A stretch of DNA of 64,000 nt from positions 16,994 through 80,993 of the forward strand of contig JBQKHY010000010.1 in assembly GCA_052118065.1 (NCBI GenBank). The letters are read 5' to 3'. Within the stretch, counting starts at the first letter, position 1; each line of letters begins with the position of its first letter. Positions 34,212 through 43,103 of the stretch are shown here, piece after piece. Source of the stretch: Ruminococcoides sp052118065. Lineage in GTDB: Bacteria > Bacillota > Clostridia > Oscillospirales > Acutalibacteraceae. The notes under the pieces are model-generated. The model saw nothing but the letters and a program-made list of their open reading frames with translations. It had not been told where the DNA came from and searched no databases. The position numbers were made by a program, and so were the translations under genes.

Positions 34212-35741
34212 TCAATCTGTACCCCAATACTTTCTGTCAAGTGTTCTGTACTGCAAAGCCTCTGCAACATATTCACCTTTGATTACCTCACTGTTGTCAA
34301 GGTCGGCAATAGTTCTGCTAACCTTTAAAATTCTGTCATATGCTCTTGCAGACAATCCCAAGCTTTCAAAGGCTTTCTCAAGTATTTTGTCAGCATTTTC
34401 ATCTGTAATGCAATATTTCTTCAGTAATTCACTTGTTAGGTGAGCGTTACAAGTAATGCCTGTACCTTTGTACCTATCAATCTGTATTTGTCTTGCCTTA
34501 TTTACTCTTTCTCTGATTTTTTCAGAGGACTCACCTTTTTCTTTGGCAGAAAGCTCACTGTAATCTACCGGTGGAACTTCTATGTGTATATCTATTCTGT
34601 CCAACAATGGGCCGGATATTCTGTTTAAATAATTTTGAATACTGTGAGGTGAACACCTACATTTCTTAGTAGGATGGTTGTAGTATCCACAAGGACAAGG
34701 GTTCATTGCTGCAAGTACCATCATTTTTGCCGGATATGTATATGAACCGTTTACCCTAGAGATTGTCACCTTACCGTCTTCAATAGGTTGTCTAAGTCCT
34801 TCAAGTGTTTTTCTTGAAAACTCAGGAAGTTCATCAAGAAACAGTATCCCGTTATTGGCAAGGGTTATTTCACCGGGCTTTGGAATATTACCACCACCTG
34901 TCAGTGCTACAGGTGAAGCAGTATGGTGAGGACTTCTAAAAGGTCTTGTATTAATTAATGAAACACCTTCAGGAAGTTGTCCTGCAATTGAAAGTACCTT
35001 TGAAGTTTCTATTCTTTCTGCAAATGTCATCTTAGGCAAAATTCCCGGTACTCTCTTTGCAAGCATACTTTTACCTGAACCGGGAGGTCCGATAAGCAAA
35101 ACATTGTGACCACCTGCTGCTGCAATCTCTAATGCTCTCTTAGCCTCATACTGACCGCATACATCAGAAAAGTCCGGATAATTCTCGTTATTTTCTACAT
35201 CTGCATTTTCAAATTCTACAGGTTTTATTTTTTCCATTCCGTTTAGGTGAGCTACAAGCTGATACAAGTTTTTTACCGGATAAACATTTATCCCTTGTAC
35301 AACTGCTCCCTCTTTTGCATTTTCATAAGGAACATAAAGGTTCTTTATGCCTTCTTCCTTAGCCTTTATAGCCATAGGAAGAACCCCATTGACTCTTCTG
35401 ATGTTACCGGAAAGAGAAAGTTCTCCGATAAAAGCAGAACTTCTTATGTCTGCATTTATCTGTCTTGTAACAAGTAAGAGAGCAATCATTATTGGCAAAT
35501 CATAAAGTGGACCTTCCTTCTTTATATCTGCCGGAGCAAGATTTACTGTTATTCTTTGGTCCGGAAAGACAAAACCACAGTTATGAATTGCACTTCTAAC
35601 TCTATCTCGACTTTCCTTTACTGCCGTATCAGGCAGCCCTACCATCTCAAAAGCTGGGAAACCCTGTGAAATATCTGCTTCTATTGTTACTAAGAAACTT
35701 TCCATTCCTATTGTACCCAGACTAAGGCAACTTACTACCAT
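34212..35741 (-). CDS. comM: YifB/ComM family Mg-chelatase-like AAA+ ATPase
   Basis: 509 aa. The N-terminal Lon-like domain (ISQGFPAFEMVGLPDTAVKESRDRVRSAI) has VNLAPADIKKEGPLYDL. The Mg-chelatase AAA core has Walker A GPPGSGKSM, Walker B ILFLDELPEF, sensor and NPCPCGYY, plus the C-terminal helical domain SARAYDRILKVSRTIADL. ComM in Gram-negatives is a hexameric helicase that extends heteroduplex in transformation; the role in Clostridia is less certain. Confidence 0.9.
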   Translation of the reverse strand: MVVSCLSLGTIGMESFLVTIEADISQGFPAFEMVGLPDTAVKESRDRVRSAIHNCGFVFPDQRITVNLAPADIKKEGPLYDLPIMIALLLVTRQINADIRSSAFIGELSLSGNIRRVNGVLPMAIKAKEEGIKNLYVPYENAKEGAVVQGINVYPVKNLYQLVAHLNGMEKIKPVEFENADVENNENYPDFSDVCGQYEAKRALEIAAAGGHNVLLIGPPGSGKSMLAKRVPGILPKMTFAERIETSKVLSIAGQLPEGVSLINTRPFRSPHHTASPVALTGGGNIPKPGEITLANNGILFLDELPEFSRKTLEGLRQPIEDGKVTISRVNGSYTYPAKMMVLAAMNPCPCGYYNHPTKKCRCSPHSIQNYLNRISGPLLDRIDIHIEVPPVDYSELSAKEKGESSEKIRERVNKARQIQIDRYKGTGITCNAHLTSELLKKYCITDENADKILEKAFESLGLSARAYDRILKVSRTIADLDNSEVIKGEYVAEALQYRTLDRKYWGTD

Positions 35742-35929
35742 TATATATCACTTCCAATATTTACTATATATTAATAAGAAGAACAATACTTTTCATTATA
35801 TATTTAATAATATCATATATTAAAGGGAATAAAAAGACATTAAGTTACAAAATACTAAATATTTTTATGAATTCTGCATAATAATAAAAAATATTAGAAA
35901 AAATTTTATAGAAATATATTAAAATATCA

Positions 35930-35958
35930 TTGACAAATCAACATATTAAGGGTAGAAT
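35930..35958 (+). promoter_or_regulatory. Promoter of the sigma factor gene
   Basis: TTGACA (35930-35935), 17-bp spacer, TAGAAT (35953-35958). The TTG of the -35 is in frame with the gene and gives a false upstream start. Confidence 0.75.
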
Positions 35959-35992
35959 AAGATTTAAACACAGATTACGGCGAGGTTTTTTG

Positions 35993-36544
35993 ATGATGTG
36001 TAGTCAAAACGAAAATACCCTTATTCAAAATGCAAAATGTGGCGACAACCTTGCTTTTGAAAAACTTTCTTTCCGTTATCTTGGTTTAATTCACAAACTG
36101 AGTAACCAATACAAAGTAGAGGGTTATGACACTAATGATTTTGTTCAAGAGGGATTACTGGCACTTTTATCAGCAGTAAAAAGCTTTGACCCTAATCATT
36201 CTATTAGTTTCAAGAATTACGCTTTGCTTTGTGTAAAAAATCGTTTTAGAACCATTGTAAAGAAGTTCCAAAGGGACAAGGCTATTCCAATGTCAAGTAC
36301 AGTTCCTTTTGATGAACAACTTGATGTTACTGACCACACTGCAAATCCTGAAAACCAAGTCCTAAACGAAGAAAGATTTGCATTATTGCTAGAAAAAGCC
36401 AGAGATGTTCTTTCCCAAAAAGAGTACAAGGTACTTACCTACTATATTAATGGGTACTCCTATATGGAAATTTCAGAAAAACTAGGTATTGACAAAAAGT
36501 CTGTTGACAATGCCCTTTCAAGAGCGAAAAAGAAGTTACTCTAA
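35993..36544 (+). CDS. SigH-like RNA polymerase sigma factor
   Basis: 183 aa from the ATG at 35993 (GAGG seven bases before). The longer frame back to 35930 begins inside the promoter. Region 2 reads FRYLGLIHKLSNQYKVEGYDTNDFVQEGLLALLSAVKSFD in two parts, with FKNYALLCVKNRF. Region 4 reads LSQKEYKVLTYYINGYSYMEISEKLGIDKKSVDNALSRAKKKL. Region 3 is absent, as in SigH/ECF-like factors. Closest recognisable relative is Spo0H (SigH), which starts sporulation in Bacillus. The protein stops right after the helix-turn-helix, shorter than Bacillus SigH (about 218 aa), so it may be a paralogue. Confidence 0.75.
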   Translation: MMCSQNENTLIQNAKCGDNLAFEKLSFRYLGLIHKLSNQYKVEGYDTNDFVQEGLLALLSAVKSFDPNHSISFKNYALLCVKNRFRTIVKKFQRDKAIPMSSTVPFDEQLDVTDHTANPENQVLNEERFALLLEKARDVLSQKEYKVLTYYINGYSYMEISEKLGIDKKSVDNALSRAKKKLL

Positions 36545-36583
36545 AAAATTCACTTATGTGAGAGAACAAGAGAGGTAAAACCT

Positions 36584-36868
36584 ATGTACGAAGATAAGAC
36601 ACTTATTTGTAAAGATTGTGGCAATGAATTTGTTTTTTCTGCCGGTGAGCAGGAATTTTATGCTGAGAAAGGTTTTGTAAACGAACCTCAGCGTTGCAAA
36701 GCTTGTCGTCAAGCAAGAAAACAAGCAGTAAAGTCATCAAGAGAAATGCACAAAACTGTATGTGCAAGCTGTGGTGGCGAAGCAGTTATTCCATTTAAGC
36801 CAATGGAAGGCAAGGACTACTACTGTAGCGAATGTTTTGCTAAGAGAAAAGAACAAGGTCTTGCATAA
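36584..36868 (+). CDS. Zinc-ribbon domain protein
   Basis: 94 aa with two zinc-binding units: CKDCGNEFVFSAGEQEFYAEKGF...RCKACR (the zinc-ribbon seen in small clostridial proteins) and VCASCGGEA...YYCSECF. It probably binds nucleic acid or protein; function unknown. It follows the sigma factor by 39 bp with its own SD (AGAGG), so it may be co-transcribed. Confidence 0.8.
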   Translation: MYEDKTLICKDCGNEFVFSAGEQEFYAEKGFVNEPQRCKACRQARKQAVKSSREMHKTVCASCGGEAVIPFKPMEGKDYYCSECFAKRKEQGLA

Positions 36869-36903
36869 TTAACTTAAAAAGAAAAAGGATAGTTATATAT
36901 AAG

Positions 36904-36928
36904 CACTCTAGCCGTAACGGTTAGGGTG
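36904..36928 (+). terminator. Terminator after the zinc-ribbon gene
   Basis: 12-bp stem starting CACTCTAGCCGT (with G-T pairs), followed by TTTTTATTTT. Confidence 0.8.
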
Positions 36929-37048
36929 TTTTTATTTTGCTTTTGGTTATAATAAAAGTACAGAAAATAAGAATATATATAATAGAAAAGGCTTTTATTA
37001 TAAAAAAATATGTGTTATAATGTAGAAAAATTTTGGAGGTAATTAATT

Positions 37049-37246
37049 ATGACTATTGATAAAAATTCTATTATTGGCGATGTACTTGACAGCTATCCTG
37101 AAACTGCTGAATTCTTTATGGAAATCGGTATGCATTGCCTAGGTTGTCCTCATTCAAGAGGCGAAAGCATTGAAGAAGCTTGTTATGTTCATGGTACAGA
37201 TGCTGATGAACTAATTGCAAAGATTAAGGCTGCTATCGGTCAATGA
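37049..37246 (+). CDS. DUF1858 domain protein
   Basis: 65 aa. The whole protein is a DUF1858 (ScdA_N-like) domain: IGDVLDSYPETAEFFMEIGMHCLGCPHSRGESIEEACYVHG in outline, with two Cys (CLGC) likely to bind a metal or sulfur species. Strong SD GGAGG. A TATAAT at 37016 probably serves as -10. The stop overlaps the trmK start (ATGA). Confidence 0.85.
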   Translation: MTIDKNSIIGDVLDSYPETAEFFMEIGMHCLGCPHSRGESIEEACYVHGTDADELIAKIKAAIGQ

Positions 37247-37896
37247 TTTTAACCGAAAGACTACAGACTATTGCCACAATGGTGGATAAGGGTAGTGTAG
37301 TAGCCGACATAGGCACAGACCATGCGTATCTTCCGGTTTTCCTCATTCAGCAAGGAATTTGTGGAAAAGCCTTAGCTTGTGACATTAATACTTTGCCACT
37401 TGAAAAGGGAAACCAAAACATAATTTTCAATCATTTACAAGATAAGATTGAAACAAGACTTTGTGATGGTCTTAACGGAATAGGTGAAGATGAGGCTGAT
37501 ACCTTTATTATTGCAGGTATGGGTGCTGATGTTATTATTCACATACTTTCTTCTTGTGAATATATAGCTAATGAAAAGTACACTCTTATTATTCAACCAA
37601 TGACAAGGTACTATACCTTAACTCAGTGGCTATATGAAAATGGTTTTGAAATCAAAGAGCAGAGATGCACTCACGAAGGCAAAAGACCATACACAATAAT
37701 GAAGATAAAATATACCGGCAAGAAAACACCTTACACAGAAAGTGACCTTTATCTTGGCAGTATGGATACAAGTGATGAAGAATGTAAAATTTTCTTATTA
37801 AATGAAATCCGTAAGCTAAACAAAAGAGTCCTTGGTGAAGAAGGTCTTGAAGAAGTTATCAACGTATTGGAGGAAAAGGTAAATGACAGTAAATGA
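37243..37896 (+). CDS. trmK: tRNA (adenine22-N1)-methyltransferase
   Basis: 217 aa class I SAM methyltransferase. MVDKGSVVADIGTDHAYLPVFLIQQG is motif I, then ACDIN, RLCDGLNGI, the TFIIAGMGAD motif and a C-terminal coiled region. TrmK modifies A22 of the tRNA D-loop. It is coupled on both sides: ATGA overlap with DUF1858, and 14-bp overlap with the Nif3-like gene, the standard trmK-yqfO pair of Firmicutes. Confidence 0.92.
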   Translation: MILTERLQTIATMVDKGSVVADIGTDHAYLPVFLIQQGICGKALACDINTLPLEKGNQNIIFNHLQDKIETRLCDGLNGIGEDEADTFIIAGMGADVIIHILSSCEYIANEKYTLIIQPMTRYYTLTQWLYENGFEIKEQRCTHEGKRPYTIMKIKYTGKKTPYTESDLYLGSMDTSDEECKIFLLNEIRKLNKRVLGEEGLEEVINVLEEKVNDSK

Positions 37897-38632
37897 TATT
37901 TTTAACTATACCGAAAGTTTTGCTCCAATAGATACTTGTGCTGACTTTGACAACTGTGGTATTCTTGTTGGTGACAAAAACCAAACTGTAACTAAAGTTC
38001 TTGTTGCCCTTGATATAACATCTTCTGTTGTTGAGGAGGCAAAGGAAATTGGTGCTGAACTAATCATCAGCCACCACCCTATTATTTTTGCACCACTAAA
38101 AAAGGTTAGCAAAAACAGTGTTGTATATAAATTAGTTGAAAATAATATTTCAGCTTTGTGCTTACACACTAACCTTGACATTTCACCAATCTTTGGTGTA
38201 AACACTTGTCTTGGTGATGCTTTAGGTTTACAGAAGGGTAAATTCATTGATGGCACATATGCTTATATTGGTGAAATCAATAAACCACTTTCAGCAAAAG
38301 AATTCGCAAAACAAGTTAAAGAAAAATTAAACTGCAAAGGTTTAAGATATACCGACAAAGACAAGGTACAGAAGATTTGTGTATCTTCAGGTGCAGGTGC
38401 TGAGGAAATTTTCACTGCACTTGACAACGGTTGTGACCTATTCTTAACAGGTGAGATGAAAAATCACCTACTGATTGAGGCAATGGAAAAAGATATTGCC
38501 GTTGTTGAGGTTGGACACTTTAAATCAGAAGATGTGGTTATCGCCCCTCTTGTTGAAAAATTAAGTCAGCAATTTCCTGATGTATCTTTCACCAAAGCAA
38601 AAGCAGTTATTGATAATGTTGAGTATTTGTAA
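37883..38632 (+). CDS. Nif3-like dinuclear metal centre protein (YqfO)
   Basis: 249 aa. Metal ligands in ISHHPIIF, LHTNLD and the C-terminal VEVGHFKSED are present, with NCGILVGD near the start. This is the short form without the central PII-like insertion of YqfO. Proposed as a metal-dependent hydrolase or GTP cyclohydrolase-like protein; its role is unsettled. Last gene of the operon. Confidence 0.9.
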   Translation: MTVNDIFNYTESFAPIDTCADFDNCGILVGDKNQTVTKVLVALDITSSVVEEAKEIGAELIISHHPIIFAPLKKVSKNSVVYKLVENNISALCLHTNLDISPIFGVNTCLGDALGLQKGKFIDGTYAYIGEINKPLSAKEFAKQVKEKLNCKGLRYTDKDKVQKICVSSGAGAEEIFTALDNGCDLFLTGEMKNHLLIEAMEKDIAVVEVGHFKSEDVVIAPLVEKLSQQFPDVSFTKAKAVIDNVEYL

Positions 38633-38762
38633 TTTTAGTTATTTGATATTAAGTTTTAGTTTTTGATTAACACACTAAATGACAGTAATTAATAACTATA
38701 GTAATTAATGATTATAAATTTTATAATACTTACATTTTAATTCAAATTTCTATAACAAATTA

Positions 38763-38784
38763 TCCCTAGGTTTCCACCTAGGGA
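38763..38784 (+). terminator. Terminator of the DUF1858-trmK-nif3 operon
   Basis: Perfect 9-bp stem TCCCTAGGT / ACCTAGGGA with TTCC loop, then TTTTTATTTAT. Confidence 0.85.
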
Positions 38785-38867
38785 TTTTTATTTATAGTTT
38801 CTAATGTTATATAGTTTTTTCGATTTCTATTGTAGGTTAAGGTTAGTTAGATAAATTTGGATTTTTC

Positions 38868-39279
38868 AATTTTGTCTGTGGGTAAAGATTAGTTAGATAA
38901 ATTAGGGTTTGTGAGGATAAGTACAAAGTGTTAATTTTTAGCAAATAAGGCTCCCTTGTGTAAAGGGAGCTGTCGCTCGTAAATTGGAAGAATGACAATT
39001 TACTCTTAAAGAGCGACTGAGGGATTGTTATGGTACAAACTATTTACTAAATCAATTTTATTCGATAGATATAAATTATAGTTTTTACATTCCTAACTAA
39101 ATTTCTACTATCTGTTACTACCTACTAAACAATCCTTCCACCACTTCGTGGTCCCCCTCCCTTTACACAAGGGAGGCTGGTTAGTCTCTACTAATTCTAA
39201 ATATCTACCACAAAACAAGGTGAATTCTAGCCCCACAAACCCAAATTTATCATTCTCACCTTAACCACAGACAAAATTG
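38868..39279. repeat. Repeat island C (412-bp element with inverted ends)
   Basis: The ends 38868-38916 (CAATTTTGTCTGTGGGTAAAG...AGGGTTTGTGAGG) and 39231-39279 (CCCCACAAACCCAAATT...CTTAACCACAGACAAAATTG) form an imperfect 49-bp inverted pair. Inside, GGCTCCCTTGTGTAAAGGGAG (38949) and CTCCCTTTACACAAGGGAGGC (39157) form a second inverted pair. A further partial copy of the outer end lies outside on each side (38829-38866 and near 39312), so one element seems to sit inside another. No open frame. Confidence 0.8.
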
Positions 39280-39341
39280 AAAAAACCAAATTTGTATAGT
39301 AAATTTTATTTTCACCTTGACCCACAAATAGAACTAAAAAA

Positions 39342-40115
39342 CTACTCTTTAAGGGTTCGGCCGGTAACATCGGTTTTATAATCCACTTTACAATTATCAC
39401 AAACTAATTTAGAAAGAGGCACAAACTCATAACCACTATCTCTGACTGCCTCTATTATCATAGGTAAAGCCTCAGGGGTATTCTTAGCACCGTTATGCAT
39501 AAGGATAATACTGCCGTTTTGTAGCTTAGGCACAATTCTATCCACCATTTCTGCCGGAGTAGGGTCTTTCCAATCTAGTGAATCAATATCCCACTGAACA
39601 CAATACATATTGAGGCTTTTTACACTTTGCACAACAGTTGTGTTGTAGTCACCATATGGTGGTCTAAAAAGTTTAGGCCTTTCCCCTGTCAGTTCTTTTA
39701 CTTTATTATTGCAATTTTCAATTTGCTTTTTCTGTTCATCAACACTCATTTGAGTCATATGTGGGTGGGTGTCACTATGGTTGCCTATGTCGTGACCTGC
39801 CTTATAAATATCCTTTACATCATCAGGATATTTATCTACCCAATCCCCTACTAAGAAAAAGGTTGACTTTACCTTATACTTTTTTAGAATATCAAGTAGC
39901 TTATGGGTTTGTTCATCACCCCATGCAGCATCAAAAGAAATTGCAACTTGCTTTTTGTCTGTTTCTACAGAATAAATTGGAAGTTCCTTTTGCTCGGTTG
40001 CAGTTTGTACTGCTTTCATTCCTGTATTTGTCAAAATTCCTATTGCTATTATTGTCACCATAAGACAACAAAGAACAATAGCCAAGCCCTTTTTATCAAG
40101 AATAAATAAACGCAT
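39342..40115 (-). CDS. pdaB: PdaB-like sporulation polysaccharide deacetylase
   Basis: 257 aa from the ATG at 40115 (GGAGGG six bases before); a longer frame to 40160 runs into the cysS terminator. One N-terminal membrane anchor (AIVLCCLMVTIIAIGI). NodB domain: ISFDAAWG carries the first Asp in the altered PdaB style, HSDTHPHM supplies the metal His pair, and RPPYGDYN and MHNGAKNT follow. PdaB is needed for spore stability in Bacillus, a second sporulation marker in this window. Confidence 0.85.
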   Translation of the reverse strand: MRLFILDKKGLAIVLCCLMVTIIAIGILTNTGMKAVQTATEQKELPIYSVETDKKQVAISFDAAWGDEQTHKLLDILKKYKVKSTFFLVGDWVDKYPDDVKDIYKAGHDIGNHSDTHPHMTQMSVDEQKKQIENCNNKVKELTGERPKLFRPPYGDYNTTVVQSVKSLNMYCVQWDIDSLDWKDPTPAEMVDRIVPKLQNGSIILMHNGAKNTPEALPMIIEAVRDSGYEFVPLSKLVCDNCKVDYKTDVTGRTLKE

Positions 40116-40147
40116 AACACCCTCCAAATATGTACCCATAATAGAGG

Positions 40148-40180
40148 AAACCCTCCACAATATATTTATGTGGAGGGTTT
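40148..40180 (-). terminator. Terminator of cysE-cysS
   Basis: 12-bp stem AAACCCTCCACA / TGTGGAGGGTTT about 20 bp after the cysS stop, with only a weak T tract. Confidence 0.65.
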
Positions 40181-40200
40181 TGAAATATTCTAAAATTTAA

Positions 40201-41607
40201 TTATTTTACTGACCAAGTAATACCATCAGGTGTATCCTTGATTACAACATTCATTGCGTTAAGTTCATCACGAATAGCATCAGCAGTTGCCCAGTCTTTG
40301 TTAGCTCTTGCCTCAGTTCTTTTCTTGATAAGTTCTTCAACCTTTGCAGTATCAACAGAAGAATTCTTTTCTTCCTTTAGCTTGTTAGCAGCCTTTACTA
40401 GGTCAAGGCTTAGAACCTTGTCAAAGTCATTTAGAAGATAAATCTTTGTTGCATCACTAATGTTAGCCTTTAGTACATCATAAATGCTTGTGATACCCAG
40501 AGAAGTGTTTAGGTCGTTATCCATATTTTCCTTAAACTTATCAATTAATGGCTGAGCCTCATCCATATTAGGTTCACCTGTAGGGTTAAGGTTAGAAATC
40601 TTCTTAACCAGCTTGTTGTATGCCTTTGCAGTATTGTCAAGGTTGTCATAGCTAAATGTCAGTGGCTTACGGTAGTGTGACTGTAAGCAGAACATTCTAT
40701 ATACAACAGGATTATAGCCTTTTTCTTCAAGTAAAGATACTGTTAAGAAACCACCCTTACTCTTACTCATTTTGCCTCTTGCGTCTAGTAGGTGAGTTAC
40801 ATGGAACCAATAAGGACACCACTTGTGACCGATATATGCTTCACTCTGAGCAATTTCGTTTGTATGATGAGGGAATGCATTATCAACACCACCACAATGA
40901 ATGTCTAGGTATTCACCAAGGTGCTTAATTGAAATTGCAGAACATTCAATGTGCCAACCGGGATAACCGTAACCCCAAGGGCTTTCCCACTTTAGTTCTT
41001 GGTCATCAAACTTACTCTTTGTAAACCATAGTACAAAATCGGTTTTGTTTCTCTTATTTTCATCTTCATCAACATCATCACGAACACCAACTGCTAGGTC
41101 ATCTTGATTCTGATTACCTAACACATAGTATTCATCTAGCTTTGATGTGTCAAAATAAACATTGCCACCTGCTTCATAAGCGTAACCTTTCTTAAGAAGT
41201 GTATCTACCATCTTAATAAATTCAGGAATACAATGTGTTGCAGGTTCAACCACATCAGGTGTTTTAATGTTAAGTTTCTTACAATCATCAAAGAAAGCAT
41301 CTGTATAGAATTTTGCAATTTCAAGAACTGTCTTGTGTTCTCTCTTTGCTCCGGCAAGCATTTTGTCCTCACCTGTATCGGCATCACTTGATAAATGACC
41401 TACATCGGTAATGTTCATAACTCTCTTTACATCATAGCCAATGTAACGAAGATACTTTTCAAGTACATCTTCCATAATGTAGGTACGCAAGTTACCGATA
41501 TGTGCATAGTGGTAAACTGTAGGACCACAAGTGTACATTGCAACCTTGCCTTCTGTATGTGGAACAAACTCCATCTTCTTGTTACCTAATGTGTTGTATA
41601 AAATCAT
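40201..41607 (-). CDS. cysS: Cysteinyl-tRNA synthetase
   Basis: 468 aa class I enzyme. The HIGH-type motif is in GPTVYHYAHIGNLR, the zinc Cys/His in CGPT, WHIECSA and HHTNE, and KMSKSKGG is intact. C-terminal anticodon-binding domain ends NVVIKDTPDGITWSVK. Overlaps cysE by four bases and is read from the same Cys T-box transcript. Confidence 0.95.
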   Translation of the reverse strand: MILYNTLGNKKMEFVPHTEGKVAMYTCGPTVYHYAHIGNLRTYIMEDVLEKYLRYIGYDVKRVMNITDVGHLSSDADTGEDKMLAGAKREHKTVLEIAKFYTDAFFDDCKKLNIKTPDVVEPATHCIPEFIKMVDTLLKKGYAYEAGGNVYFDTSKLDEYYVLGNQNQDDLAVGVRDDVDEDENKRNKTDFVLWFTKSKFDDQELKWESPWGYGYPGWHIECSAISIKHLGEYLDIHCGGVDNAFPHHTNEIAQSEAYIGHKWCPYWFHVTHLLDARGKMSKSKGGFLTVSLLEEKGYNPVVYRMFCLQSHYRKPLTFSYDNLDNTAKAYNKLVKKISNLNPTGEPNMDEAQPLIDKFKENMDNDLNTSLGITSIYDVLKANISDATKIYLLNDFDKVLSLDLVKAANKLKEEKNSSVDTAKVEELIKKRTEARANKDWATADAIRDELNAMNVVIKDTPDGITWSVK

Positions 41608-42233
41608 TTTTTATCCTCCAAACGCTTTTTAAGTTCTTCAATTTCATTATTAAGTCTTTGAATTTGTTGTGTTACCGGATTGGTGTAATGGATTTGGTCA
41701 AGAATATCAATTCTTTCACCATGCATTTTTACCACTTGAGCAGGTACACCCACTGCAGTTGAGTCAGGTGGGATTTCATTAAGAACTACTGCACCGGCAG
41801 CAATTCTTGCATTGTCACCAACCTTAAAAGGTCCAAGTACTCTTGCACCACAACCAACAAGAACATTGTTGCCTAAAGTTGGATGTCTTTTGCCGGTATC
41901 TTTACCTGTACCACCAAGAGTTACACCCTGATAAAGAGTACAGTTCTCACCGATTTCAGTTGTTTCGCCAATAACAACACCCATACCATGGTCAATGAAA
42001 AGACCTTTACCGATAGTAGCACCGGGATGAATTTCTATACCTGTTTTGTGTCTTGAACGCTGACTGATAAATCTAGCGATAAATTTCATATTATGTCTAA
42101 AGAACCAGTTAGCTCTTCTGTGACTTCTTACTGCCTTGTATCCTGAGTAAAGGAAGAAAACTTCCAGCCTGTTTCTGGCAGCAGGATCTCTCTCCATTAC
42201 TGCATCAAGGTCAGATTTCATAGTTTCGAACAT
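41604..42233 (-). CDS. cysE: Serine O-acetyltransferase
   Basis: 209 aa. It makes O-acetylserine for cysteine synthesis. Left-handed beta-helix hexapeptide repeats run from IEIHPGATIGKGLFIDHGMGVVIGE through GVTLGGTGKDTGKRHPTLG to IAAGAVVLNEIP, the C-terminal tail VVKMHGERI follows. First gene after the T-box; coupling with cysS matches cysteine supply to charging. Confidence 0.95.
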   Translation of the reverse strand: MFETMKSDLDAVMERDPAARNRLEVFFLYSGYKAVRSHRRANWFFRHNMKFIARFISQRSRHKTGIEIHPGATIGKGLFIDHGMGVVIGETTEIGENCTLYQGVTLGGTGKDTGKRHPTLGNNVLVGCGARVLGPFKVGDNARIAAGAVVLNEIPPDSTAVGVPAQVVKMHGERIDILDQIHYTNPVTQQIQRLNNEIEELKKRLEDKK

Positions 42234-42294
42234 TCTTATTTTTCAACTCCTATGAGACTTTATATTATATATTATGCTGTAAAAAATTTTTGTA

Positions 42295-42545
42295 ATAAAA
42301 AAGCCCTGTACAAAAGTACAGGACGAATGTATCGTGGTTCCACCTGAGTTTGGTCTTTCTGATTTATAAATAAAAATCAAAGCAACCCTCAAATCTTTAA
42401 CGCAGAAATACGGACAAAGATACTACTTTCCCTCTGTCAGCTCATGGGTGCATTTCTTCAAAAATCCTTTGAAAACGCTTTCAGCCAATGGCGTTTACTC
42501 TCTGACAAAATCAAGATGAATACTTCTCCCAATCAAAGCCTTTTT
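42295..42545 (-). promoter_or_regulatory. T-box riboswitch, tRNA-Cys specific
   Basis: Minus-strand leader of cysE-cysS. The T-box core AGGTGGAACCACG (complement of 42333-42345) precedes a terminator stem GTCCTGTAC / GTACAGGGC (42303-42324) with a T run to 42295. The stem I region has AGAGAGT and GCTGAAAGCG. The specifier loop reads GAAATGCACCC with TGC (Cys) at 42450-42452. Uncharged tRNA-Cys should favour antitermination. Confidence 0.9.
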
Positions 42546-42557
42546 AATATCACCACT

Positions 42558-42586
42558 ATTATATACTTAGATAAAGAAAAAAGCAA
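42558..42586 (-). promoter_or_regulatory. Promoter of the T-box transcript
   Basis: Minus strand: TTGCTT (42581-42586), 17-bp spacer, TATAAT (42558-42563). The -35 lies inside the terminator of the upstream gene. Confidence 0.65.
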
Positions 42587-42604
42587 GAGTAAAAACTCTT
42601 GCTT
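42581..42604 (-). terminator. Terminator of the lipoprotein gene at 42610
   Basis: Perfect 10-bp stem AAGCAAGAGT / ACTCTTGCTT with AAAA loop, followed by TTTTTTC on the minus strand. Confidence 0.85.
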
Positions 42605-42609
42605 AAAAA

Positions 42610-43077
42610 TTATTTTTCGTAAGTCCAAACAACCATATAGTGTCTATCCTTAATAGCAAAAACTTTATGACCGTCAGCCTCTTTAATCTTTCTTGTTTTT
42701 GCTCTGATTAGATGAACTTTTAGCTTTGCTCCATTGTCAAGTTTATAACTGTTCCACATAGAACTCTTTACACATTTTCTTGAAATATCAGGAATGTAAT
42801 AGTCAGACTCTTTGCCGGCAAAGTAATATTTATTATCCTTAACCATCATAGGTGCAAGAACAATATCCGTCTTATTATTATGAGCAATCCAAATAATTAC
42901 ATCATCGCTTACCTGTGCTCTGGTAATGCCTCTTTTAATATAAATTGCACTATTCTGCGTTTTGTTATTTTCATAAGCCTCTGATGGACTACTGCAATAT
43001 TCATTACTTGTACAACCAACTAAAGAAACTGCAATAACAGCTACTAATAAAAATGATAAAATTCTTTTAACTTTCAT
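42610..43077 (-). CDS. Putative lipoprotein, unknown function
   Basis: 155 aa with lipobox SLVGC (Cys at 22). The body has short beta strands (SAIYIKRGITRAQVSDDVIIWIAHNNKTD) and a basic C-terminal half (KLKVHLIRAKTRKIKEADG). No family recognised. It lies 26 bp after pgsA and probably ends the rimO-pgsA transcript. Confidence 0.6.
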   Translation of the reverse strand: MKVKRILSFLLVAVIAVSLVGCTSNEYCSSPSEAYENNKTQNSAIYIKRGITRAQVSDDVIIWIAHNNKTDIVLAPMMVKDNKYYFAGKESDYYIPDISRKCVKSSMWNSYKLDNGAKLKVHLIRAKTRKIKEADGHKVFAIKDRHYMVVWTYEK

Positions 43078-43103
43078 TTTCCAAATCTCTTTTCATCTTA
43101 GTT

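Noticed and set aside
35930..35992. Longer N-terminus of the sigma factor
   Set aside because: The TTG is part of the TTGACA -35 box; the ATG at 35993 has its own SD.
40116..40160. Longer N-terminus of PdaB
   Set aside because: It overlaps the cysS terminator hairpin; the ATG at 40115 has GGAGGG in front.
42470..42483. Apparent catabolite (cre) site TGAAAACGCTTTCA
   Set aside because: It is the two arms of a stem in the Cys T-box leader; the palindrome is explained by RNA pairing.
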